Positions 36,178-43,890 of a stretch of 64,000 nucleotides of DNA are shown here, piece by piece. Made by a program: the position numbers and the translations under genes. The notes under the pieces were generated by a model. That model worked only from the letters and a program-made list of their open reading frames with translations. It searched no databases and was not told where the DNA came from. Position 1 is the stretch's first letter; each line of letters starts with the position of its first letter. Location of the stretch: NCBI RefSeq assembly GCF_016591715.1, contig NZ_AP024109.1, positions 868,001 to 932,000 of the forward strand. The letters are read 5' to 3'. The DNA is from Mesorhizobium sp. J8 (GTDB lineage Bacteria; Pseudomonadota; Alphaproteobacteria; Rhizobiales; Rhizobiaceae).

Positions 36178-37674
36178 ATGTTTGGTAAAAGAGGCAAAGA
36201 CGACGGCAGCCGGGCAACGCCCGAATTCCGTCCGCCGGCATCCGCTCCCGCCCCCGCTCCGACGGGGACGATGACGGCGGAACGTCCGGCCGCGCCGCCT
36301 CCCAGCACGCCGGCCGCGCCGCCTGCGCGCCGCCCGGTCGAGGCGCCGCCCATGGCGCCGGAGCCTCCAAGAAGGGTCCAGCGCGAGCGCTCGGAGACCT
36401 ACTACGACACCAAGAGCCAGGTCTTCTCCGCCCTGATCGACACGATCGACCTGTCGCAGCTAGCCAAGCTCGATCCCGAGAGCGCGCGCGAGGAAATCCG
36501 CGACATCGTCAACGACATCATCGCGATCAAGAACTTCGCGATGTCGATCTCCGAGCAGGAAGAGCTGCTGGAGGACATCTGCAACGACGTTCTGGGCTAT
36601 GGACCGCTGGAGCCGTTGCTTGCCCGCGACGACATCGCGGACATCATGGTCAACGGCTCCAAGAACGTCTACATCGAAGTCAACGGCAGGGTCGAACAGA
36701 CGGGCGTCCGTTTCCGCGACAACCAGCAACTGCTCAACATCTGCCAGCGCATCGTCAGCCAGGTCGGCCGGCGCGTCGACGAATCGAGCCCGATCTGCGA
36801 CGCGCGCCTTCCTGACGGCTCGCGCGTCAACGTCATCGCGCCGCCTCTGTCGATCGACGGCACCGCGCTCACCATCCGCAAATTCAAGAAGGACAAGCTG
36901 ACGCTGGACCAGCTTGTCAAGTTCGGCGCCATCTCGCCGCAGGGTGCGGAAATCCTCAAGATCATAGGCCGCGTCCGCTGCAATGTCGTCATCTCAGGCG
37001 GTACCGGCTCCGGCAAGACGACGCTGCTCAACTGCCTGACCAATTATATCGACCGCGAGGAGCGCGTCATCACCTGCGAGGACTCGGCGGAACTGCAGCT
37101 GCAGCAGCCGCATGTGGTTCGTCTCGAAACCCGGCCGCCCAATCTCGAGGGCGAGGGCGAGGTGACCATGCGCGACCTGGTCAAGAACTGCCTGCGCATG
37201 CGGCCCGAGCGGATCATCGTCGGCGAAGTGCGCGGACCGGAAGTGTTCGACCTGCTGCAGGCGATGAACACCGGCCATGACGGCTCGATGGGAACGATCC
37301 ACTCGAACAGCCCGCGCGAATGCCTCAATCGTATCGAATCGATGATCGCCATGGGCGGCTACTCGCTGCCGCAGCGCACGGTGCGCGAGATCGTCGTCGG
37401 CTCGATCGACGTGATCATCCAGGCGGCTCGCCTGCGCGACGGCTCGCGCCGCATCACCCACATCACTGAGGTGGTCGGCATGGAAGGCGATGTCATCATC
37501 ACCCAGGATCTTGTCCTCTACAACATCAAGGGCGAGGACTCGAGCGGTCGGCTGGTCGGCGAGCATGTGTCGACGGGCATCGGCCGCCCGCATTTCTGGG
37601 ACCGCGCCCGCTACTATGGCGAGGAGCAGCGCCTGGCCAATGCGCTCGAGGCGATGGAGAAGCGCGCTGACTGA
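36178..37674 (+). CDS. cpaF: Pilus assembly ATPase CpaF/TadA
   Basis: The hexameric secretion ATPase that powers Tad pilus assembly. The 498-residue protein begins with a Pro/Ala-rich stretch (residues 14-62), then the N-terminal domain. The catalytic core shows Walker [15 protein letters not shown], the Asp box [15 protein letters not shown], Walker [18 protein letters not shown] and the His box [17 protein letters not shown]. It sits 30 bases after cpaE and is followed, in the operon, by a repeat copy before tadB. Confidence 0.97.
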   Translation: MFGKRGKDDGSRATPEFRPPASAPAPAPTGTMTAERPAAPPPSTPAAPPARRPVEAPPMAPEPPRRVQRERSETYYDTKSQVFSALIDTIDLSQLAKLDPESAREEIRDIVNDIIAIKNFAMSISEQEELLEDICNDVLGYGPLEPLLARDDIADIMVNGSKNVYIEVNGRVEQTGVRFRDNQQLLNICQRIVSQVGRRVDESSPICDARLPDGSRVNVIAPPLSIDGTALTIRKFKKDKLTLDQLVKFGAISPQGAEILKIIGRVRCNVVISGGTGSGKTTLLNCLTNYIDREERVITCEDSAELQLQQPHVVRLETRPPNLEGEGEVTMRDLVKNCLRMRPERIIVGEVRGPEVFDLLQAMNTGHDGSMGTIHSNSPRECLNRIESMIAMGGYSLPQRTVREIVVGSIDVIIQAARLRDGSRRITHITEVVGMEGDVIITQDLVLYNIKGEDSSGRLVGEHVSTGIGRPHFWDRARYYGEEQRLANALEAMEKRAD

Positions 37675-37690
37675 TTTGTCTGGAGGTCTG

Positions 37691-37793
37691 AAGCAATTCC
37701 AGGAAAAGTGTGAAGCGGTTTCCCGTCCGGAATTGCGTGTAAGCAAAGAGACAAGGCATTTCGCCGTTTCTTTGGAACGGCGAGATGCCTTGG
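37691..37793 (+). repeat. Full copy E of the palindromic repeat family, inside the tad operon
   Basis: Begins AAGCAATTCCAGGAAAAG and ends with hairpin arms CAAGGCATTTCGCCG and CGGCGAGATGCCTTG. The CACC/GGTG block of copy B is CGCC/GGCG here and GAGC/GCTC is AGGC/GCCT; both are paired changes. One G-T or A-G irregularity remains. It fills the cpaF-tadB gap and ends 12 bases before the tadB ATG, next to its GGGGG Shine-Dalgarno sequence. Confidence 0.9.
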
Positions 37794-37805
37794 GGGCACC
37801 GGTCG

Positions 37806-38819
37806 ATGTTCGGAATTGACACCACCGTACTGGCTTTCGTCGTGCTCGCCGGCCTAAGCGCCGGCGCGGTGGCCTATGCTTTCCTGTTCACGCGCATCGA
37901 CAACGAGAAGCAGGCCGGCAAGCGGCTTCAGACCATCAAGACCGCCGAAACCGACCGGTCGGTGGTGAAAGCCACGCGCGATCGCGCCGCGGAAGCGGTC
38001 AAGCGGCGCAAAAGCCTTCAGGATTCCCTCAAGCAGCTCGACGAGAAGCAGAAGACCAACGACCAAAACGTCAGGAAGCCGCCGCTGAAGGTTCAGATCC
38101 GCCAGGCCGGCATGCAGGTTCCGATCGAGCGCTTCTACCTGTATTCGGCCGTCTGCGGCTTCGTGCTGACGGGCCTTCTTTTTCTCGTCGGCGCGCCGTT
38201 GTGGGCTCTGCCCGGCGCCCTGCTGGCGGGCGGTCTCGGCCTGCCGCGCTGGTTCGTGTCGTTTCGCCGCACACGCCGCGTCAAGGCCTTCCTGGAAGAG
38301 TTCCCGAACGCGCTCGACATCATCGTGCGCGCGGTCAAGTCCGGCCTGCCGCTCAACGACGCGATCCGCCTGATCGCCAACGAATCGCCAGAACCGGTGC
38401 GGTCCGAGTTCCGTCGCATCGTCGATTCCCAGCAGATGGGCATGTCGGTGCCCGACGCCGCCATGCGCATGTCCGAGACCATGCCATGCAGCGAGGCCGG
38501 CTTTTTCGGCATCGTCATCCAGATCCAGTCACAGGCCGGCGGCAACCTGTCCGAGGCGCTTGGCAACCTTTCGCGCGTCCTGCGCGACCGCAAGAAGATG
38601 AAAGCCAAGGTGGCGGCGCTGTCGATGGAAGCCAAGGCATCCGCCGTCATCATCGGAGCGCTGCCCTTCGTCGTCGCCTTCCTCGTCTACCTGTCGAGCC
38701 CGAACTACATCATGCCGCTGTTCACCACCAATGTCGGCAACCTGATCCTCGGCTGCTCGGGTGTGTGGATGTCGATCGGTATCCTTGTGATGCGCAAGAT
38801 GATGAACTTCGAAGTGTAG
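37806..38819 (+). CDS. tadB: Tad pilus inner-membrane platform protein TadB/CpaG
   Basis: A 337-residue GspF-like platform protein that works with CpaF. One membrane helix is at the N-terminus (TTVLAFVVLAGLSAGAVAYAFLF), a charged Lys-rich cytoplasmic loop follows, then two helices, the T2SSF domain (FLEEFPNALDIIVRAVKSGLPLNDAIRLIA to SQAGGNLSEALGNLSRVLRDRKKMKAKV) and two more helices. The ATG at 37806 with GGGGG 9 bases before it is preferred over an in-frame ATG at 37785 inside the repeat. It is 13 bases before tadC. Confidence 0.95.
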   Translation: MFGIDTTVLAFVVLAGLSAGAVAYAFLFTRIDNEKQAGKRLQTIKTAETDRSVVKATRDRAAEAVKRRKSLQDSLKQLDEKQKTNDQNVRKPPLKVQIRQAGMQVPIERFYLYSAVCGFVLTGLLFLVGAPLWALPGALLAGGLGLPRWFVSFRRTRRVKAFLEEFPNALDIIVRAVKSGLPLNDAIRLIANESPEPVRSEFRRIVDSQQMGMSVPDAAMRMSETMPCSEAGFFGIVIQIQSQAGGNLSEALGNLSRVLRDRKKMKAKVAALSMEAKASAVIIGALPFVVAFLVYLSSPNYIMPLFTTNVGNLILGCSGVWMSIGILVMRKMMNFEV

Positions 38820-38832
38820 GGGCGCGGTTCCC

Positions 38833-39849
38833 GTGACAGAGCAAGTCGTCAAAACACTCACCGACCCTTCCTTCCTGATCGCGATGCTGGTCGGCATTGC
38901 GGTTTTTGCGACCGTCTTCACGCTCATGCCGGCGTTCGGCGGCACGTCGCTCAAATCGCGCATGAAGAGCGTGGCGCTCGAACGCGACAAACTGCGCGCC
39001 GAGCAGCGTGCGCGGCTGGCCAACGAGGCCGACCGCCGCCGCAAGGGCCTGCGCGAGGAACAGTCGATCGGCATGCGCAACATCGTCGACCGCCTCGATC
39101 TCAGGCGCGCGCTTGCCGATGAAAGCACGATCCAGAAGCTCAAGGTCGCGGGCTTCCGCGGCCAGAACCCGCTCACGCGGTTCCTCTTCTTCCGCCTCGT
39201 CCTGCCATTCGTCGGTTTTGCCTTGGCGGCCATCTATCTGTTCGTGCTCGGTGGCCTGCCGCAGCAACCGGCCTTCATCAAGCTGTTCGTCTGTGTCGTC
39301 GTCGCCTATGGCGGCTTCTACGCGCCGATCCTCTACGTCAACAACCGTGCGACCAAGCGCAAGCAATCGATCCAGCTGGCGTGGCCGGATGCGCTCGACC
39401 TGATGCTGATCTGCGTGGAATCCGGCATGTCGGTGGAAGCGGCCTTGCGCAGGGTTGCCGACGAAGTCGGCACGCAGTCGGTGGCGCTTGCCGAGGAATT
39501 CGTGCTCACCAATGCCGAGCTGTCCTATCTGCAGGACCGCAAGATCGCCTATGAGAACCTGGCAAGCCGCACCGGCCTGGAATCCGTGAAGTCGGTGTCG
39601 CAGGCCCTGGTCCAGGCCGAACGTTACGGCACGCCAGTGGCGCACGCGCTGCGCGTGCTTGCCTCGGAAAGCCGCGACATGCGCATGAACGCCGCCGAAA
39701 AGAAGGCCGCGGCCCTTCCGCCGAAGCTCACCGTGCCGATGATCCTGTTCTTCCTGCCGGTTCTGTTCGCCATCATTCTCGGGCCGGCCGGCATCCAGGT
39801 CAGCCAGCGCGGCATCTTCGGCGACCAGCACAGCTCCTCCAGCCAGTAG
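38833..39849 (+). CDS. tadC: Tad pilus inner-membrane platform protein TadC/CpaH
   Basis: The partner of TadB, 338 residues, with the same GspF-like organisation. A helix near the N-terminus (DPSFLIAMLVGIAVFATVFTLM) is followed by a basic cytoplasmic region and the T2SSF domain (LAWPDALDLMLICVESGMSVEAALRRVADE). Two helices close the protein (KLTVPMILFFLPVLFAIILGPAG). Translation begins at GTG 38833, the only good start near the conserved N-terminus. A strong terminator follows the stop, ending the cpaB-tadC unit. Confidence 0.95.
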   Translation: MTEQVVKTLTDPSFLIAMLVGIAVFATVFTLMPAFGGTSLKSRMKSVALERDKLRAEQRARLANEADRRRKGLREEQSIGMRNIVDRLDLRRALADESTIQKLKVAGFRGQNPLTRFLFFRLVLPFVGFALAAIYLFVLGGLPQQPAFIKLFVCVVVAYGGFYAPILYVNNRATKRKQSIQLAWPDALDLMLICVESGMSVEAALRRVADEVGTQSVALAEEFVLTNAELSYLQDRKIAYENLASRTGLESVKSVSQALVQAERYGTPVAHALRVLASESRDMRMNAAEKKAAALPPKLTVPMILFFLPVLFAIILGPAGIQVSQRGIFGDQHSSSSQ

Positions 39850-39876
39850 GCGGGCCACCATTCGCGTCAATCAAAA

Positions 39877-39905
39877 AGCCGCGCGGGGGTCCGCGCGGCT
39901 TTTTT
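39877..39905 (+). terminator. Intrinsic terminator after tadC
   Basis: AGCCGCGCGG and CCGCGCGGCT pair perfectly around loop GGGT, followed by TTTTT. The A run before the stem means it could also work for tadD transcription from the other strand. Confidence 0.95.
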
Positions 39906-39931
39906 GATTTTCGAAGATGGTCGACGCTTTT

Positions 39932-40032
39932 GAGCATTTCACCGTTTCACGGAAACGGTGAAATGCTCTATCTCCTTGTTTTTACGCAATTCCGGGCGGA
40001 AAACCGCTCACACTTTTCCTGGATTTGCTCTA
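39932..40032 (-). repeat. Full copy F of the palindromic repeat family (reverse orientation)
   Basis: The hairpin comes first on the plus strand (GAGCATTTCACCG ... CGGTGAAATGCTC), then the core, ending GGATTTGCTCTA. On the minus strand the element starts with TAG, which is the tadD stop codon. It lies between convergent tadC and tadD. Confidence 0.93.
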
Positions 40033-40863
40033 GTTCGTGGCAACTTTCGCCTTGTCTTTGCTCTTGTCCTGATCCTTGAGCTGGTTCCAGGCGTTCTGCT
40101 GGGCAAGCATTTGGCGCAAATAGGCGACATTGGCCTGCGCCTGCTCGGGCGACAGTTCCTGCGAGGCGATCTTCTCGGCCTCGTCGAAGCGGCCCTGCAG
40201 TCCGACGACCAGCGCGAGGTTCTGCCGCACCCGGCTGTCGGCGCCGGGCTGCTGGGCGGCCGAACGCATATAGGTCTCGGCCGTGCGCAGGTCGCCTTCG
40301 AGCACGTAGGACATGCCGAGATTGGACAGCACCGAAGGTTCGTTCGGTTTCAGTTCCAGTGCCTTGCGATAGTCCTGCCGGGCCTCGTCCTTCTGCCCCA
40401 TCTGGTCGAGAATGGCGGCCTCCGCCGACACCAGCTTCCAGTCCGGATATTCGGGCGTCTGCGCGCGGCGCACTGCGTCCAGCGCAGGTTCGAACTGCCC
40501 GTTGGCGGCAAGCGCCTTGCCATAGGCCGCCAGCACGTCGCGATCCTTGGGATAGGCGATCGCCAGCTTGCGCATCACCGCCAGCGACTGGTCGGCGTCG
40601 CCGTCCATCTGCAGCGCCGCCGCGAAATTTATCGCCAGGCGCTTGTCATTCGGGTTGCGGGCGTAGGATTGGCCGAGCCTCGACGTTGCGGTGTGCAGGT
40701 CGCCGGCCGACATCGTTTCCAGCGGTCTGCTGTCGGAGCGGGAGATGGAGCCGGTGGTGAACTTGCTCGTGCTGCCGCAACCGGCCACGCTGGCTGCCAG
40801 CGCCGCCATGAAGACCGTGGTGATCATACGCTTGGCTGTAAGGTTCAACGCTTCGGTCGGCAT
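40030..40863 (-). CDS. tadD: TadD-like TPR lipoprotein
   Basis: A 277-residue lipoprotein with a lipobox ASVAGC (near residue 29). At least four TPR-like repeats follow (for example AAILDQMGQKDEARQDYRKALELKPNEP, then LSNLGMSYVLEGDLRTAETYMRSAAQQPG). It ends with a Lys/Asp-rich tail. TadD proteins are part of Tad loci and help secretin assembly. It is convergent to the tadC unit and divergent from the aminopeptidase gene. Its TAG stop is donated by repeat F. Confidence 0.88.
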   Translation of the reverse strand: MPTEALNLTAKRMITTVFMAALAASVAGCGSTSKFTTGSISRSDSRPLETMSAGDLHTATSRLGQSYARNPNDKRLAINFAAALQMDGDADQSLAVMRKLAIAYPKDRDVLAAYGKALAANGQFEPALDAVRRAQTPEYPDWKLVSAEAAILDQMGQKDEARQDYRKALELKPNEPSVLSNLGMSYVLEGDLRTAETYMRSAAQQPGADSRVRQNLALVVGLQGRFDEAEKIASQELSPEQAQANVAYLRQMLAQQNAWNQLKDQDKSKDKAKVATN

Positions 40864-40988
40864 CGGCGCCCGGTCTCCATTCCTGTGCGGCCATTGGCTG
40901 GCCGTCTTCCCTCCCGCAGAAATATTCTGTTAACCCTAATGGACCGTTAAGAAGCGCCGACTCAAGATGTTCGGCCGGAGATCATCAC

Positions 40989-42353
40989 ATGCCTGTCGAA
41001 CTCGTTGCCCAGAAGCCGGAAGCCGCCTTGCCTGTCTATCTGGTGGCAAAGGACGCCCTTGAAGCCGCGGCGCTGCCGCCGCCCGCCATCGCCTGGGCAA
41101 GAGGCAACGGCTTTGCCGGCGAGGCGGGGCGCACCCTGGTCCTGCCGGGCGAGGACGGCAGCTTTGCCGGCGCATTGTTCGGCACCGGCGATGGCGAAAG
41201 CGTTCTTGCCCTCGGCGCGCTCGCAAGGTCGTTGCCGGAGGGCGACTGGCATTTCGCGTCGGCCCCCGCGCAGCCCGATCTCGCCGCGCTCGCGCTTGTC
41301 CTTGGGGGCTATGTCTTCACACGCTATGGCAAGAAGCCCGGCAAGGCCTTGCGCTTTGCGCTTCCGGAGGGCGCCGACGCCGCGCATGTCCTCCGCGTCG
41401 CCGACAGCGTGTTCCTGGCACGCGACCTCGTCAACACGCCGACCAGCGACCTGGGACCGCTCGAACTGGAGGAAGCCGCCCGGAACCTCGCGGCCGCGCA
41501 TGGCGCCGATATCTCGGTGATCCATGGTGACGATCTGCTGGCGCGGAATTTTCCGATGATCCACGCCGTCGGCCGCGCCTCGACCGGGGCGCCGCGGCTG
41601 ATCGACATGACGTGGGGGCCGAGCGATGCGCCGAAGGTGACGCTGGTCGGCAAGGGCGTCTGCTTCGATACCGGCGGCCTCGACATCAAGCCGTCGTCGG
41701 GCATGCTTTTGATGAAGAAGGACATGGGCGGCGCCGCCAACGTGCTGGGCCTCGCCTTCATGATCATGGCGGCGAAATTGAAGGTCCGGCTGCGCGTGCT
41801 GATCCCCGCAGTCGAGAATTCGATCGCCGGCAACGCCTTCCGGCCCGGCGACGTGCTGCGGAGCCGCAAGGGCATCACGGTCGAGATCGGCAACACCGAT
41901 GCCGAAGGGCGGCTGATCCTGGCCGATGCGCTGGCATTGGCCGATGAGGAGAAGCCCGATTTGCTGATCGATATGGCGACGCTGACGGGGGCCGCGCGCG
42001 TCGCGCTGGGGCCGGATCTGCCGCCCTTCTACACCGCTGACGAGACGCTCGCCGCCGACATTGCCGCCGCATCCGCCGCAGTCGAGGATCCGCTGTGGCG
42101 CATGCCGCTTTGGCGCCCCTACGATGCAAAGCTTTCCTCGAAGATCGCCGACATCAACAACGTGACGACCGACGGCTTTGCCGGGTCGATCACCGCAGCG
42201 CTTTTCCTCAAGCGCTTCGTCGAGAAGACCCACAGCTGGGCGCATTTCGACATCTTCGCCTGGAACCCGGCCGACCGTCCGCACGGCCTGACCGGCGGCG
42301 AGGCGCAAGGCATTCGCGCCCTAGAGCGGATAATTACGCAGCGATTTGCCTGA
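40989..42353 (+). CDS. Leucyl aminopeptidase family protein (M17)
   Basis: A cytosolic two-metal aminopeptidase of 454 residues, which removes N-terminal residues from peptides. Metal ligands and catalytic residues appear in VGKGVCFDTGGLDIKPSSGM (Lys, Asp), MKKDMGGAANVLG (Lys, Asp) and the signature NTDAEGRLILADAL. The N-terminal domain is short and divergent, as in the PepB-like group. Start MPVELVAQKPEA at 40989 has GGAG before it. It begins a plus-strand run with a MarR gene and an NlpC gene. Confidence 0.93.
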   Translation: MPVELVAQKPEAALPVYLVAKDALEAAALPPPAIAWARGNGFAGEAGRTLVLPGEDGSFAGALFGTGDGESVLALGALARSLPEGDWHFASAPAQPDLAALALVLGGYVFTRYGKKPGKALRFALPEGADAAHVLRVADSVFLARDLVNTPTSDLGPLELEEAARNLAAAHGADISVIHGDDLLARNFPMIHAVGRASTGAPRLIDMTWGPSDAPKVTLVGKGVCFDTGGLDIKPSSGMLLMKKDMGGAANVLGLAFMIMAAKLKVRLRVLIPAVENSIAGNAFRPGDVLRSRKGITVEIGNTDAEGRLILADALALADEEKPDLLIDMATLTGAARVALGPDLPPFYTADETLAADIAAASAAVEDPLWRMPLWRPYDAKLSSKIADINNVTTDGFAGSITAALFLKRFVEKTHSWAHFDIFAWNPADRPHGLTGGEAQGIRALERIITQRFA

Positions 42354-42414
42354 GCGATCGGCGGGTGTCCGCCACTGAAACGGAACCGAAACAATTTGCC
42401 GGCATGCTTGGGCA

Positions 42415-42765
42415 ATGTCGATCTCGATGCGCCCGAGCCAGGCCTTGCGACTGTGGCAGCAGGTGATGCTGGCCCAGGTGCGCGACGGCGAGCCCGATCT
42501 CACGATGCGCCAGACGGCGATCCTGTTCACCATCTATCTCGACCCGCCGCCGCACACCGTGCGCGGGCTTGCGGCAAAACTCAACGTCACCAAGCCGGTC
42601 ATCACCCGGGCGCTGGACACGATGGGCGCGCTGAAGCTGGTCTCGCGCCATCGCGACGAGCTTGACAAGCGCAACGTACTGATCCGGCGCACGGTGGAAG
42701 GCGCGCTCTTTGTCGAGCGCTTCGGCGATGGTATCGTCGCCAGGGCGCACGAGCTGCCCATCTGA
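42415..42765 (+). CDS. MarR-family transcriptional regulator
   Basis: A small winged-helix protein of 116 residues. The segment TMRQTAILFTIYLDPPPHTVRGLAAKLNVTKPVITRALDTMGALKLVSRHRDELDKRNVLIRRTVEG covers the DNA-binding domain with the wing Asp-Lys-Arg. It is shorter than typical MarR (about 140 residues), with the terminal dimerisation helices cut down. It lies 61 bases after the aminopeptidase and 28 bases before the NlpC gene, so it may regulate this run. Ligand unknown. Confidence 0.87.
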   Translation: MSISMRPSQALRLWQQVMLAQVRDGEPDLTMRQTAILFTIYLDPPPHTVRGLAAKLNVTKPVITRALDTMGALKLVSRHRDELDKRNVLIRRTVEGALFVERFGDGIVARAHELPI

Positions 42766-42793
42766 CCTCACTGCTGACGACTGGATTATCGAT

Positions 42794-43654
42794 TTGACCG
42801 CCAGGGATGCCCGCCTTCATGCCTTCCGTTCCGACCTTGCCGATGCGAGGCTGAAAGGCGAGGTCGCCGCCGACCGCTTCGTCACCGGCCGCCCGGCGCG
42901 GATCACGGCCTCCGTCGCCGATCTGCGCAAGGCGCCGCGCCCGGATGCGGGTGTGAATACCCAGGCGCTGTTCGGAGACGATGTGCTTGTCTTCGAGGAC
43001 GCCGAAGGCTGGGCCTGGGTGCAGGCCGAGCGCGACGGCTATGTCGGCTATGTGGCCGACAATCTTATTGGCGCGCGCGACCATGCGCCGACCCACATCG
43101 TCGCTGTACCGCGCACCTTCCTCTATCCCGGACCGGATCTGCGCTTTCCGATCGGCGGTCAGCTGTCGATGGGCTCGACGGTCACCGTCAACGGTTCGGC
43201 TGAAACGCGCGGCACGCACTACGCGCTGCTGCCCTCCGGCCAGGCGATCATCGCCCGCCATTTGCGGCCGATCGCCGAATTGGCCGACGATTATGTCACG
43301 GTGGCGGAGAGCTTCCTCGGCACGCCCTATCTGTGGGGCGGTGTCTCCGGCTTCGGCATCGACTGCTCGGGCCTCGTGCAACTCGCGATGCGCATGACCG
43401 GCAAGGATGTCCTGCGCGACTCCGACATGCAGGCGGCATCGATCGGAACGCCGTTCGAGCCGGGCCCGGACTATTCAGGTCTCCGGCGCGGCGACCTCGT
43501 CTTCTGGAAAGGCCATGTCGCCATCATGACCGACGAGAAGAATATGATCCACGCCAACGGCCACACCATGCTGGTCTCGCGTGAGGGGCTGAAGGAAGCG
43601 GTCGACCGCATAGGCTACCTCTATGGCGGCCCGACGGGGTTCAGGCGACCCTGA
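42794..43654 (+). CDS. NlpC/P60 cell-wall hydrolase with SH3 domains
   Basis: A 286-residue peptidoglycan endopeptidase. Two SH3-like regions come first (ADLRKAPRPDAGVNTQALFGDDVLV, and FLYPGPDLRFPIGGQLSMGSTVTV). The NlpC/P60 domain then gives Cys in GIDCSGLVQLAMRM and His in WKGHVAIMTD, with a further HANGH. No clear signal peptide is seen, as is usual for this group in rhizobia. The TTG at 42794 (TARDARLHAFRSDLADARL) gives the family N-terminus. An earlier TTG overlapping marR is unlikely. Confidence 0.87.
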   Translation: MTARDARLHAFRSDLADARLKGEVAADRFVTGRPARITASVADLRKAPRPDAGVNTQALFGDDVLVFEDAEGWAWVQAERDGYVGYVADNLIGARDHAPTHIVAVPRTFLYPGPDLRFPIGGQLSMGSTVTVNGSAETRGTHYALLPSGQAIIARHLRPIAELADDYVTVAESFLGTPYLWGGVSGFGIDCSGLVQLAMRMTGKDVLRDSDMQAASIGTPFEPGPDYSGLRRGDLVFWKGHVAIMTDEKNMIHANGHTMLVSREGLKEAVDRIGYLYGGPTGFRRP

Positions 43655-43659
43655 TCTTT

Positions 43660-43831
43660 CCTTCTCCCCGTTCACGGGGAGAAGGTGCCCGAAGGGCGGA
43701 TGAGGGGCGGCGCCGTCGTTGGCGGTTTGCCGCTATCACCCTACCTATCGTCTGACCAAAGCATCATCTCGAAGGCCGGCGCTGCCTCTCACCTGCCCGC
43801 CGGCATCCTCTCCCCGTAAACGGGGCGAGAG
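43660..43831. repeat. MITE-like element with about 54-bp inverted arms
   Basis: The left arm (43660-43714) starts with the palindrome CCTTCTCCCCGTTCACGGGG. The right arm (43778-43831) is its diverged reverse complement, with TCTCCCCGTAAACGGGGCGA and GGCGCTGCC. Both arms contain the same internal GTGCC-type and GAGG-type blocks. About 63 bases of unique sequence lie between. It fills most of the gap between the NlpC gene and the helicase gene. No transposase is present. Confidence 0.72.
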
Positions 43832-43890
43832 AACGATGGTCTCCTTTTGTTCCGATTTTCCTTGGCGATTTCGCGCCGCCGCGCTACCTG

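Noticed and set aside
39932..40032. Short open frames starting MKCS-ISLFLRN seen in repeat copies
   Set aside because: The same peptide recurs because the same repeat recurs. Frames are broken differently in other copies and have no ribosome-binding site.
42710..42793. NlpC/P60 gene start at the earlier TTG overlapping marR
   Set aside because: The extra residues have no family similarity, and the frame overlaps well-supported MarR coding sequence.
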